DNA of 64,000 bases, from positions 682,001 to 746,000 of the forward strand of contig NZ_MVAD01000001.1 in assembly GCF_002007115.1 (NCBI RefSeq). The letters are read 5' to 3'. Both the position numbers and the translations under genes were made by a program. Under the pieces are notes generated by a model. That model was not told the origin of the DNA. It saw only the letters and a program-made list of their open reading frames with translations, and made no database searches. Shown here piece by piece: positions 45,235-54,866 of this stretch; the first letter of the stretch is position 1, and each line of letters starts with the position of its first letter. This DNA comes from Massilia sp. KIM. GTDB lineage: Bacteria > Pseudomonadota > Gammaproteobacteria > Burkholderiales > Burkholderiaceae_D.

Positions 45235-46152
45235 TCACACGACTGTTATTGCCGCACTCTCCGGTGGTGGAGCGAGACAAAGAGGTGTTGTTCTAAAATG
45301 TTCGATTAGTAGGTCGATAAGCAGGCGAACTTTATTAGTGGTATGTTGTCCTGGTGGTCTTACAACATATACTCCGCTCGACGGTGCAGGGTATCGGCGC
45401 ATGATAGGGACAAGCGCGCCTGAATCCAAATGTTCTTGGACAAGTCCCGTAGGTAGGCATGCGACGCCTATTCCAGTCAAAGCTGCATTGACCAGCGCCA
45501 GGTTGTTGTCGGCCTTGAAGCGGCCCTGCGGATGAACCGTCACTACTGTAGTACCATCTTTAAACTGCCAAGACTCAGTGTTTCGGGTGAGCGCTTCATG
45601 TGCAGAAAGGTCGTCAGGTATCTTAGGTTCGCCATGCTTCTTAATATAGTCAGGACTGGCTACGAGGACGGAATATAGTGGTGTGATTAAGCGGGCCACA
45701 AGGTTCGAATCAGGGAGAAAGCCCAAGCGTATGGCGCAGTCGAACCCATCGGCAATTAGATCTATAACGCTATCGCTATAACATGCCTGGATGTGCAACC
45801 GGGGATGGCGGCGTGACATCTCTGCAAGAATCGGCGCGAAGTGAGTTGCGCCAAAGGCTAGGGGAGCCGATAGACGTAATCGTCCGGTGAGTTCACCAAC
45901 GGGTTTGATCGTTTCTCGCGCAAGTTCAATTTCGGCACACGCGCGAGCAGCGTAGTCTCGAAACGCCACGCCGGCCTCTGTGAGGGCGGCACCACGAGTC
46001 GTGCGCAACAGCAACTGCGTTTTCAGGTCGTCCTCAAGTCTAGCGAGGCGACGGCTGACAATCGACTTAGATACTCCAAGACGAAATGCCGCAGGCGTGA
46101 TGCCGCCTGCATCCGCGACCTCCACGAAGGTCTGTAGCTCATCGATACCCAA
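45235..46152 (-). CDS. LysR-family transcriptional regulator (paralogue 4)
   Basis: A 305-residue protein beginning with TTG at 46152; CACAGGAG lies 8 bases before it and the start agrees with the paralogues (IDELQTFVEVADAGG). HTH at 1-60, effector domain at 90-295 with CAIRLGFLPDSNLVARL and HEALTRNTESWQ. It lies between the pirin at 46223 and the Kef antiporter, all leftward, with gaps of 70 and about 320 bases, so it probably controls one or both. A TTG start is less efficient and may keep the regulator low. Confidence 0.9.
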   Translation of the reverse strand: MGIDELQTFVEVADAGGITPAAFRLGVSKSIVSRRLARLEDDLKTQLLLRTTRGAALTEAGVAFRDYAARACAEIELARETIKPVGELTGRLRLSAPLAFGATHFAPILAEMSRRHPRLHIQACYSDSVIDLIADGFDCAIRLGFLPDSNLVARLITPLYSVLVASPDYIKKHGEPKIPDDLSAHEALTRNTESWQFKDGTTVVTVHPQGRFKADNNLALVNAALTGIGVACLPTGLVQEHLDSGALVPIMRRYPAPSSGVYVVRPPGQHTTNKVRLLIDLLIEHFRTTPLCLAPPPESAAITVV

Positions 46153-46222
46153 TTTTGTACTCCTGTGTAAGTGAAAAGCTCACTGGAACGATGTCGCTGG
46201 CCTGGCTCGGGTTGCCCTTAGA

Positions 46223-47095
46223 TTAGGAAGCATCCCTAATACTGCCGAACATACCGCTCTGCAGATCTGCGAACGCGGTGCAGATCTCCTGTTCTGAATT
46301 CATGACAAACGGGCCGCTGCCTACCACCGGCTCATCGATTGGGATTCCACTTAATACAAGAATAGTGCACTCTGATTTTGCCTCGATTCTGAGGTTAGAG
46401 CAGTTTTCGCTAGCCAACGCCCACTCATTTTCTCGAATACTATCGGTACCGTTTAGCAATGCGTCTCCACGTATCATGACTAAGCAGGCAGTGCGGCCTG
46501 CTTTTAACGGTAGCGTTGTCGTGTGACATTTCTTGAGTCTTACGTCCCAAAGGTCAATGGTAGTGAAGGTACGGGCCGGTCCTTTGCGATTGAAGAGCTC
46601 CCCTCCGATCAGGCGGACATTTCCTGCATTATTTGGCAGGGGAACGACTGGTATACGTGCGGCCGAGATGGTCTGATATGCAGGCGCAGTCATTTTATGG
46701 GCTGCTGGTAAGTTCACCCAGAGCTGAACCATTTCCAGCACTCCGCCAGCACGCATGAATGCGTCTGAATGGAACTCATCGTGAAGAATTCCTGACCCGG
46801 CCGTCATCCACTGTACGTCCCCAGGACCTATCAGGCCACCATTGCCAGCCGAATCACGATGGGCAATCTCACCTTGATAGACGATCGTAACGGTTTCAAA
46901 CCCTCTATGAGGATGTTCGCCAACACCTCTCGGAATTTGCGACGGCGGGAATTCAGTGGGGCCGGCATGATCCAGTAATAGGAAGGGGCTGACATGTCGC
47001 GCCATGTCGTGATACGAGAACAAAGTTCGTACAGGGAAGCCATCACCAACCCAATGAAGGTTGGAAGCAGTGAACTTTCCAACGACAGACTTCAT
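46223..47095 (-). CDS. Pirin-family protein (second copy, quercetinase-like)
   Basis: A 290-residue bicupin. The metal site is in GVGEHPHRGFETVTIV (about residues 57-72), followed by QWMTAGSGILHDEF (about 94-107). The second cupin at about 180-270 is more degenerate. It differs from the pirin at 40787 and resembles YhhW-type proteins, some of which oxidise quercetin. GAGGAGG lies before the ATG. The next gene downstream is the LysR at 45235; divergent from the glutathione transferase gene at 47431. Confidence 0.93.
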   Translation of the reverse strand: MKSVVGKFTASNLHWVGDGFPVRTLFSYHDMARHVSPFLLLDHAGPTEFPPSQIPRGVGEHPHRGFETVTIVYQGEIAHRDSAGNGGLIGPGDVQWMTAGSGILHDEFHSDAFMRAGGVLEMVQLWVNLPAAHKMTAPAYQTISAARIPVVPLPNNAGNVRLIGGELFNRKGPARTFTTIDLWDVRLKKCHTTTLPLKAGRTACLVMIRGDALLNGTDSIRENEWALASENCSNLRIEAKSECTILVLSGIPIDEPVVGSGPFVMNSEQEICTAFADLQSGMFGSIRDAS

Positions 47096-47430
47096 GTTTC
47101 CTCCTCGTCAATACGAGCATGATAGATCGTCGACGTAAGAGTAGATAGTATGCTTACTAATCAACAGTGTTCTGTTTTTAGAACACTAACGGGTGGCATC
47201 TGCTTTTGAATCGGGTCAGAACATGCTCGATGCAGCTGGCAGGCTCGGACCCAACCAGGAAAAGCGTGAACTTGTGACTAATGCGGACGAAGGCCGGCTA
47301 ACTGAGGTCTACCTGTGAACGCAGTTGCAAAATTAGCGACACAGAGTTCCCTCGGCAGGGGTTGTGCGGCACGGCCAAGCTTGTAAAGTGGTCGCCAACT
47401 CACTCTTGTCAGATTTTAAAAGGAATTTTC
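47096..47430. promoter_or_regulatory. Divergent region between pirin and glutathione transferase genes
   Basis: About 335 bases serving two divergent detoxification genes, a natural place for a shared LysR operator. No specific site can be defined by eye. Confidence 0.5.
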
Positions 47431-48057
47431 ATGTACACCCTTTACTACAAGCCCGGAGCTTGTTCGCTCGCCGTTCACATCGTGCTTGAATGGGTTAATG
47501 CAGAGTACAAAGCCGTCAGAGTTAACAAAGCAGACCAAGATTATCTGTCCATAAACCCGGCAGGCGCAGTCCCAGCTTTGGATATTGGGAATGGAGTGAT
47601 CTTGACTCAATGTTCCGCAATTCTCCAGTTTCTAGCGAGACAGTATCCGGAGGCGGCGCTCGACGCGCATCCAGATGCTCAGTCAGAGGCGCAGCTCGCT
47701 CGATGGGCCGCTTTTCTCACAGGAGATCTACACCCTGCATTCTTCCCAGTTTTCATGCCTGAGCGTTATACAACTGACACTTCTGAAATAGCGTTGAAGA
47801 ATGTAAAGGCTGCGGGGCTCTTGCTCGTAGAGAAGAAGCTGCGAATTATTGATCAGCATCTGCAGGGGCGAGACTACTTCTTGGGATCGCGGCGAACGTA
47901 TGCCGACGCCTACTCGGTCCCTATGGTGAGGTGGGCAAAGAGCCTGTTGCCAGGAGGTCTCGCACGGTTTAGCAATATCGAACGCCACCACGAGCAATTA
48001 ACCAAGGATAAAACAATTGTGCAAGTAATGAAGGATGAAGGCATTTATGACCGTTAG
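47431..48057 (+). CDS. Glutathione transferase (GstA-like)
   Basis: A 208-residue protein from the ATG at 47431 (AAAAGGAA before it); an upstream in-frame extension lacks support. The thioredoxin-like N-domain has YYKPGACSLAVHIVLE (Cys10 region, as in bacterial beta-class enzymes) and the glutathione-binding NPAGAVPALD with the LTQCSAILQFLA segment. The helical C-domain runs from about 90 to 208. It conjugates glutathione to electrophiles in the cytoplasm, in line with the nearby Kef-type antiporter, which responds to glutathione adducts. Confidence 0.93.
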   Translation: MYTLYYKPGACSLAVHIVLEWVNAEYKAVRVNKADQDYLSINPAGAVPALDIGNGVILTQCSAILQFLARQYPEAALDAHPDAQSEAQLARWAAFLTGDLHPAFFPVFMPERYTTDTSEIALKNVKAAGLLLVEKKLRIIDQHLQGRDYFLGSRRTYADAYSVPMVRWAKSLLPGGLARFSNIERHHEQLTKDKTIVQVMKDEGIYDR

Positions 48058-48251
48058 CAAACGGCTCAAGTGTTGCCTTGAAGTTTGACTTATGCTGCAG
48101 AAGTGGCTGTTGTCTATGCGACATGCGGTTTAGCGGCATATGCCTTACTGATGCGGAAGCTGTGTTCACAATTATTTAGCGTCAAATTTCAGGCTCGAGT
48201 CCATATATAGGCTAATTTGCTAGAGTTTGATAACGTTCGATATTTATTTTC

Positions 48252-49655
48252 ATGGGCGAAGCTATGGGATCTCGTCGGCTAGGCTTGTGCGCAATCTTAT
48301 TATCTCTTTCGCTGATAAGTGGGTGTGCACTCTCACCGCAAAATCGCGCTCGAAATCTGCCCGCGCATCCAAAAGTAGCAGGGGAGCCCGTGCTTATACC
48401 GAGGCCTCTCGGCGAAAACGTACTGGCATTGTCGTTCTCGGGCGGAGGGATGCGTGCAGCAGCGTTCTCGCTTGGCGCCCTTCAGGGGCTCGATGCGCTC
48501 CGTGTAACCAAGGAGAGCAGCTTGCTGGACGATTTATCATTCATCACAAGCGTTTCCGGAGGGTCGATTACGGCTGCGTATTATGGGATTCATGGGAAAA
48601 GCGCTCTTGTAACGATGCGCCCACATGTGCTGCTAAAAGATGGTGAAACACATATGCGGCTAAGCTTGCTTAACCCGACAAATGTTTTTAGGCTGCTAGC
48701 GGGAGGCCTTAATGACCGAAATCAGCTACAAGCCTGGCTCGATAGGGATATTTTTCATGGGGCGCGCTTCAACGAAATGCTTGACTCAAGCAAGCCAGAT
48801 ATATGGATCAATGCTACTAACGTGTACGATCGAATATCATTTCCCTTCCATCAAAGAGCTTTTGACGCGCTCTGCAGTGACCTTGCAAGCTTCCCCGTAT
48901 CCGAGGCTGTCGCCGCTTCAATGGCGGTTCCGTTGGTATTTGCGCCTGTTATACTGCGCAAGTATCCGGAATCATGTCAGACACAATTGCCTAACGTAGA
49001 CAGAATTGACGACGCTGATCGGCCATTGTTGACACAAGCATTAGCGCGTGCAATCAAGCAGTTTCGTGACCCGACAGCTGGTCAATTTTTAAAGCTTGTG
49101 GACGGTGGCATCACCGACAACTATGGCCTGGCAAGCATTCAGCAGTCGCGCCTGCTCCTGGGCACCCCTTACGGCCCGCTAACTTCGGAAGATGCCATCA
49201 ACATCAAGCGTATGCTCTTTATCGTGGTCGATGCTGGCCTTGCACAACGTGGTGATTGGAATAGAAGTGAGCAAGGTCCGTCGGGAATTGAACTTGCAAG
49301 TGCGGCAATTGATTCAGCCATAAACACAAATGTGCGAATGAGTTACGATAATTTTGTACCAATGATGAAGCAATGGCAAAAGGATATTATTACGTATCGT
49401 TGCCAGCTGCCTACTGATCAAATAGCGAAAATAGTCAAAACTCGGCCAAGTTGGCGTTGTGATGACGTGGAATTTTCGGTGACACGTATCGCTTTCAATG
49501 ATCTAGACCCTGAGCGTGCAGCACGACTAAATCGGATTCCAACTAGCTTACGTTTAACTTCTGAGCAGGTTGATGAGCTTATTGCTGCGAGTCATGAGGC
49601 GATTATCCAAAACGACAAGATTGAAAGATATTTTCAGGTTACTAGGAAACATTAG
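48252..49655 (+). CDS. Patatin-like phospholipase lipoprotein
   Basis: A 467-residue protein with a lipoprotein signal (LISGCA lipobox, Cys at residue 25, so probably anchored in a membrane). The patatin fold is clear: oxyanion GGGMRA at about 65-70, the nucleophile in TSVSGGS (Gly-x-Ser-x-Gly variant) at about 97-103, and the catalytic Asp in VDGGITDN. It is a serine acyl hydrolase likely to act on phospholipids. The C-terminal 150 residues are an accessory region of unknown function. It is about 200 bases after the glutathione transferase but unlikely to be functionally linked. Confidence 0.92.
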   Translation: MGEAMGSRRLGLCAILLSLSLISGCALSPQNRARNLPAHPKVAGEPVLIPRPLGENVLALSFSGGGMRAAAFSLGALQGLDALRVTKESSLLDDLSFITSVSGGSITAAYYGIHGKSALVTMRPHVLLKDGETHMRLSLLNPTNVFRLLAGGLNDRNQLQAWLDRDIFHGARFNEMLDSSKPDIWINATNVYDRISFPFHQRAFDALCSDLASFPVSEAVAASMAVPLVFAPVILRKYPESCQTQLPNVDRIDDADRPLLTQALARAIKQFRDPTAGQFLKLVDGGITDNYGLASIQQSRLLLGTPYGPLTSEDAINIKRMLFIVVDAGLAQRGDWNRSEQGPSGIELASAAIDSAINTNVRMSYDNFVPMMKQWQKDIITYRCQLPTDQIAKIVKTRPSWRCDDVEFSVTRIAFNDLDPERAARLNRIPTSLRLTSEQVDELIAASHEAIIQNDKIERYFQVTRKH

Positions 49656-50167
49656 CGGGAGATGGCGACTCGCTTCTTTTTACCGCTAAAATAAATTTGC
49701 AAAGAGCGTAGCAATTTGCAAAGGTCAAGCGGGAGTTGCTGTCTCGTTCAATCAACAGGGACGGGGACGCTAAAGGCTGTCTTTTCTGCATCCCAAAATG
49801 GAAGCGTCGATTAGCTCGGCGGGATTTTGTTGTTCCTAGTGCCATGCGGCGGCGGTACACTGATCACGGTCGCTGACAGCTGAAACCCAGCTGGCTGACC
49901 ACAAATCTCATGGATGACACAACGATAATATTGATGAGCAGTGTATCGAACGAATACTGCAATTTTACGATCCCGCTAACACTACCGCACCGCGGGAATA
50001 GCGTTGAGCAGCTCAACAGCAGACTGCAGGGGTGCCGCTACGGGTGCTTAGGTCAAAGCGCGCGTCTTGCTCATATGAGTAATGGCCGGGGCTGAGGCTT
50101 CCCAAATACAAAGGCGCTTCCTTCTCGCCCATAACGAAACGTATGAGGCACTGGACATAACGATGTG
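49656..50167. other. Non-coding stretch after the phospholipase gene
   Basis: About 510 bases between two convergent genes. No gene or terminator with a convincing hairpin and T-run was found. Confidence 0.4.
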
Positions 50168-51292
50168 TCAGGAGCCCAGGTCAGCAGCGGCGCGCTGCTG
50201 CGCACGCGTGCGGTGGTGACGCAGCTCAAAAAAGTGCCTCATTCGCTCACTGTCCTTCAAATAGCGAACCTTGCATCGCACGAGAGGGAGCACCGGCACT
50301 ATAAGCAGCATACCTAATGCTCCGGCCGCTGTTGCGAGGACCAGCTGCATGTCGGGCCATCGCCTAGCGCACAAGCCAACACCAAGCAGCAGCAGCAGAA
50401 GCGCTACCGCAGCATGTAGAAACGCCCTCAAAGGTGGAAATCGCACAGCGCCGATATCGAGCAGCGTCGCCTCGACCTCGGCGTCGTGGCAGGCGGCATC
50501 GAGGCGAAGCTTGTCCATATCGGTAGCATAGGGTAGGTAGTGGAACTTCGTGCTCGAATCATCCAAATCGTGCAGTACCTGTTTAAGTTCAGCAAAATCT
50601 TCTGGCCAGCGGCGCTCTACTTCGACACCGTAAGCCTCAACGAGCTCCCGCACTAAGTGCAGCGCAACTACCCGCTCAACGAAGCGGCCGTCGAGGACGG
50701 CTAGGCAGGTGCCAGCTAACTCAAATATACGAAGTCGTTCAGGTGCTACGTACTCCTCATCCCACACCATTGCAGGGATGTGCGCGAGCTGGCGTTCTTT
50801 GAAGAGGGCCACACGATTCTTTCCCTCGTGCGCGAGTACAAGACCAAGCGGACGAATGTGAGTGTACTGCGCGCATTCTGATTCAGCTCGCTCAGGGCTG
50901 GACGCCGCAAACGCACTGAAAGCTTTCTCGATGACCTTCTCCTGTTCCCGGTCGTTTAGATGCGCGGGCGACCAGCGCCAGCTGTCACCGACAACCGTCG
51001 AGGTCGGCACAAGGGCCAGGTAACGAGTGGTAGAGCTGTTAGACAATCGTTTCGATCTCGCATACCAGTAGAATGGGATGACCTTCGCGGCGAAACTGTG
51101 AGGATCTAAAGTCCTATAGGTGCGACAATCGGGGAAGATTTGACCGACGATAGCGCCGCCGGCGGCGGAGCGGCTGAGAGCGTCCATCTGGTCCTTAACC
51201 GCCACCAGGCCAACAGCAGCAAGTGCAACAGCAGGCGAGCATGTAAGAGTTAATACCGGGGTTTTCTCGACGGTGCTAGTGCCGCTGTTCAT
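50168..51292 (-). CDS. Unknown protein with C-terminal membrane pair, ParB-like fold possible
   Basis: A 374-residue protein from the ATG at 51292 (GGAG before it). Residues 1-275 are soluble; around 150-180 is the stretch LGLVLAHEGKNRVALFKERQL, faintly like the GxxR motif of ParB/sulfiredoxin-like nucleases. Two hydrophobic helices lie at about 300-345, followed by an Arg-rich tail (RHHRTRAQQRAAA). No family can be assigned with confidence. It stands alone between decayed regions. Confidence 0.6.
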   Translation of the reverse strand: MNSGTSTVEKTPVLTLTCSPAVALAAVGLVAVKDQMDALSRSAAGGAIVGQIFPDCRTYRTLDPHSFAAKVIPFYWYARSKRLSNSSTTRYLALVPTSTVVGDSWRWSPAHLNDREQEKVIEKAFSAFAASSPERAESECAQYTHIRPLGLVLAHEGKNRVALFKERQLAHIPAMVWDEEYVAPERLRIFELAGTCLAVLDGRFVERVVALHLVRELVEAYGVEVERRWPEDFAELKQVLHDLDDSSTKFHYLPYATDMDKLRLDAACHDAEVEATLLDIGAVRFPPLRAFLHAAVALLLLLLGVGLCARRWPDMQLVLATAAGALGMLLIVPVLPLVRCKVRYLKDSERMRHFFELRHHRTRAQQRAAADLGS

Positions 51293-52343
51293 TGAAGCTC
51301 CGATCAAAAAGTGTAGGAAAGATTGTATAGGAAGAGTGATCGTCAAATCACCTATCGGATGGGCGTACAACGCATCTTTGTGCAGACATTTCTCGCGAAG
51401 TGGTCATCTTGCTCAGCTGAGGTAGTTGTATGCGCCGATTGATTTAGCCTTCCATGATGGACCAGCCAGCTGTGAACCTCCGCGCGTTGCCCCAAGACGA
51501 AACGCATGGCAGGGCTATCGTATGGAATTAGCGGCTGAACGAAAGCCTTGTCGGGTACAGCGCTGTGTCCGACAAGGTCCGCGTGAAGCGCATTGATCGC
51601 CCTACGTTAAGTAGCTGAATCAGACAGCATGTTTGCGAAAGAGCCCAGAAGCTTTCGCACGCGACGGAAACGCGAAAAATTTGCCGGCGTGTCCTTGAAC
51701 GTTCTTTTAGACTGGCCGGTTGTACCGGGAGAAAGTGCTTAGCTATTTGGTGCTCTCGGATGACCGAAGTTAAACCTTGACCATAGGACGGATCTGCCCG
51801 TATGAATTGAGCGATTTGGCGATTTGGCGATTTGGCGTTTTGAACGGCAGCATCCGCTTGGCTCAAGGAACCGGCAATATTCTCGACTAGATTTCGCTTA
51901 GCATCGCGGCCTAGCAAGCGGTAGAAAGCGGTAGAGAATGCCAGTTTGTGAGTAGAAGTCCTCGTCTGCGCGCGTGTCATAGCGTCCCGCACCGCCGCCG
52001 AGTTCCCAGCCAGCGTCACCGTGGCCAAAGCCAGTCTCTACCGAACCTCCAGTGTGGATCGGGTCGCAGTTCGGCGCGGCACCGCCGTTGACGAGCGCCA
52101 TCGCACCGTCGCGCTGTGGTTGTGCAACGGGCACCGGGGCTGGTTGACATGGAAGACCTGGTGATTCGTTCCCACGCGGTAGAGCTGTGCGTCGTCGCAT
52201 GCAATAGCCGGGCCTGCGGCATTTTATCTGGGCTGTACGGTTGCATTCGCACCTTGACACGGCAGGCTCCGGGAACCCTGCTCGCAAACTACCTCGATCA
52301 ACGCTGGTGGAGGTGCATCCGGACTAGCCGGATGCACGGCGCA
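51293..52343. other. Decayed region with an 8-base tandem repeat
   Basis: About 1.05 kb. Long open frames exist on the minus strand (about 51528-52028 and 51898-52287) but show no domain and odd composition, so they are not supported as genes. CGATTTGG is repeated three times in tandem at 51812-51835. Confidence 0.45.
51812..51837. repeat. 8-base tandem repeat (3 copies)
   Basis: CGATTTGG occurs three times head to tail and is followed by CG. A unit length not divisible by three would shift frame if copies change. Confidence 0.8.
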
Positions 52344-53183
52344 TTACGAACGCAGGAAGGCCAACAACTCGGCGTTCAGGCGATGTTTGTGTGTCTGAGG
52401 CAGGCCATGGCCCGCGCCTTCATAAACGCTCAGCCTTCCTTGTGGAAGGATCTCGACGGCTCGACGCGCGGTGGTAGAAATTGGCACGATCTGATCGTCG
52501 TCGCCGTGAATGACTAGTGTTGGGATTGTCATTTTCTGCAGATCAGTCGTGAAGTCCGTTTCCGAGAATTGTTTGATACAGGCATAAGCACTGTGCAAGC
52601 TGCATTGCATGCCCTGAAGCCAGAACGTCTGACGCAACCCTTCGGACGTTTTCGCATTCTCACGGTTAAAGCCGAAGAACGGAATCGCAAGGTCAAGGAA
52701 GAATTGTGCACGATCAGACGTCACACCCTCGCGGATCCCATCAAAAACAGACATCGGTACACCGTCCGGATTAGAGTCGGACCGCATCATTTGAGGGGTC
52801 ACAGCACCAATCAGTACAGCCTTGCCAACCCTGTCAGTACCGTGTCGGCCGATGTAACGCGCAACTTCGCCGCCACCGGTTGAATGACCAACAAGCATGG
52901 CGTTCGTTAAATCGAGGGCTGTGATCAGAGTGGCCAGATCGTCCGCATAGGTGTTCATGTCGTTCCCATGCCATGGCTTACTTGACGCACCGTGGCCACG
53001 ACGGTCATGCGCAATCACACGGTATCCATGCTGCGCAAGAAACATCATCTGGCTTTCCCAAGCATCGCCCTGCAGCGGCCATCCATGACTGAACACAACT
53101 GGCTGTCCGTGCCCCCAGTCGGTGAAGTGGATAATGGTGCCGTCCTTCGCAGTCACGGAATTAATGGTACGGATAGTGCTCAT
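52344..53183 (-). CDS. Alpha/beta hydrolase, non-haem chloroperoxidase/arylesterase type
   Basis: A 279-residue protein from the ATG at 53183 (AGGAGA before it). The landmarks are [11 protein letters not shown] (oxyanion loop), the nucleophile in [14 protein letters not shown], the acid in HGDDDQIVP, and His in [19 protein letters not shown] is typical of cofactor-free haloperoxidases and arylesterases. It is leftward, like the substrate-binding protein and the AraC gene upstream, so it may be in that regulator's unit. No signal peptide; cytoplasmic. Confidence 0.92.
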   Translation of the reverse strand: MSTIRTINSVTAKDGTIIHFTDWGHGQPVVFSHGWPLQGDAWESQMMFLAQHGYRVIAHDRRGHGASSKPWHGNDMNTYADDLATLITALDLTNAMLVGHSTGGGEVARYIGRHGTDRVGKAVLIGAVTPQMMRSDSNPDGVPMSVFDGIREGVTSDRAQFFLDLAIPFFGFNRENAKTSEGLRQTFWLQGMQCSLHSAYACIKQFSETDFTTDLQKMTIPTLVIHGDDDQIVPISTTARRAVEILPQGRLSVYEGAGHGLPQTHKHRLNAELLAFLRS

Positions 53184-53429
53184 TGCGTCTCCTTTCAGTA
53201 GACAATGGTGGAGCTCAAAATTCGATATTAGAGTCGGCACCACTTAGACAGTGCTATATTTGATATTGGAACCGATGTCTTTTGGAAGCGGCTGCTTTCG
53301 CTCTTTTTAATTGAAGGCTATATCGTTGGCATACATATTTAGTTCTAGCGATACCAGCGAAAACGCGATAAAAGCGATGAGTCATCGTTGTAAGCATGCG
53401 TCAACAAAATGGTGCAAGTCGCAAAATAC

Positions 53430-54620
53430 TTATGGAGTCAACGCTTTAATATATGGATATTTCAAGGTCCCTGACGAATTTTCGGGCGGCCATACAACGA
53501 TCTGCCGCAGTCCTTGTCGGAACTGTTGTAGCCCGTGTCCGTCAATGCCCTGGAACTGCACCTGCAGCACCCTGGGTTCTGCCCATTCGCCGTTCTTACC
53601 GAAACGAATCGGTCCCATCACGGTATTGAATGTAGCTTCACGTGCGTAAGCAGATAGCTCCGCATCGTAGATTCCGCCGGTTGCCTCTACGGCTTGCGCG
53701 ACGACTTGCATTTGAGCGTATGCCAAAAGTGGTGTGTAGTGACCGAGCAAATCAACATGCTCCTTTGCCGCGCGTGCTTGATAGGCAGTCAAGAACTCTG
53801 CAGTTCCAGGAAACATCATGGAGCCGACTGGGGCCCAATACTCATAGTTAACGAAGCCGTTAAGCAGTGGTCCCAAAGTAGATTTAACTGCTGCAGTTTG
53901 AGGACCGATCATGCTCGCGCCTACCATTTTTGGGCGGAACGAACTCGCGTGAATTGCACGTACTAAGCCTATGGAATCATTGAGATAGGAACAAATAAAC
54001 AGTAAGTCGCAATTGCTTTTCGCTACTTCCTCAACGATCTCTGTGAAGTTTTCGGTTGCCAACGCATACGTAGCCTCATGAACTATTTCAAACCCGTACT
54101 TCTCAGCATTGACTCTAGCGCCAATTATTGGATTCTTAGCGAAGAGCGCGTCAGCTGACAGCAACGCTACGGTGGTAGGGCGAGGGCTCTGCTGGGCTGC
54201 AAGGGCGAAGAATCCTTCAGTCAGCGTTGGATTTGGATCCGGGCCTGTTGGAATAATTGCGAAGTAGCCTGGGTAGGAAAGATCATCGTTCGCTCCCAGA
54301 CCTTGCAGGCCCACGAAAAACAGTTCACGTTCCGCGACCACTGGCAGTGCTGGAGCAACGGAGTTTGTTCCGTATCCACCGATGACAAGGTCGACCTTGT
54401 CCTCGTCTAACAGCTGTCGATAAAGATTAGGCACGTTGGCAGCGTTGGAAAAGTCATCGCGGCATATCAGTTCGACCTTACGGTTCAGTAATCCGCCACT
54501 GCGATTAACATTTTCCTGCCAAATTTCATGAGCAAGTCGAGCGGAGCGAGCGTTGTCTGCAACCGGGCCTGTTAACGACAGACAATAACCAATACGAAGA
54601 GGGGAGGTGGTGGCTTTCAT
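53430..54620 (-). CDS. Orphan branched-chain-amino-acid/amide-type substrate-binding protein without signal peptide
   Basis: The periplasmic-binding fold I sequence begins at LRIGYCLSLTGPVADNA, just after Met at 54620, and runs for 396 residues. It contains GYGTNSVAPALPVVAERELFFVGLQ and SADALFAKNPI, as in Leu/Ile/Val or urea/amide binding proteins. No signal peptide is visible with any of the candidate starts (54752, 54710, 54680, 54620), and none has a good ribosome binding site. No permease or ATPase is nearby. It may therefore be a cytoplasmic ligand sensor like AmiC, acting with the AraC-type regulator next to it, or an incomplete transporter part. Start uncertain. Confidence 0.78.
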   Translation of the reverse strand: MKATTSPLRIGYCLSLTGPVADNARSARLAHEIWQENVNRSGGLLNRKVELICRDDFSNAANVPNLYRQLLDEDKVDLVIGGYGTNSVAPALPVVAERELFFVGLQGLGANDDLSYPGYFAIIPTGPDPNPTLTEGFFALAAQQSPRPTTVALLSADALFAKNPIIGARVNAEKYGFEIVHEATYALATENFTEIVEEVAKSNCDLLFICSYLNDSIGLVRAIHASSFRPKMVGASMIGPQTAAVKSTLGPLLNGFVNYEYWAPVGSMMFPGTAEFLTAYQARAAKEHVDLLGHYTPLLAYAQMQVVAQAVEATGGIYDAELSAYAREATFNTVMGPIRFGKNGEWAEPRVLQVQFQGIDGHGLQQFRQGLRQIVVWPPENSSGTLKYPYIKALTP

Positions 54621-54866
54621 GTCAGTAAATGTAGAGTAAGGGAGTCCAGAATTGAACGAAGTGTCGTTAGATGCAACCATTCTGAAATTCTCGAGCGGTA
54701 CGACACTCATGTCCTTAGTCGCGTTCTGAAGCACTCGGACTAGATCCAACAAGGCAAAAGCATACCGATCGATAAATGCGAGTAGCTCTTAAGCGAAGTG
54801 TGCTCTACGTCGCCCTCGCAGTCACTGAACTTTTCTGCTGCATCTTGCTTAAACTTGCTGGTTGCT

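Noticed and set aside
51528..52287. Two overlapping minus-strand frames of 166 and 129 residues
   Set aside because: No motif, no ribosome binding site and they contain a tandem repeat; treated as decayed DNA rather than genes.
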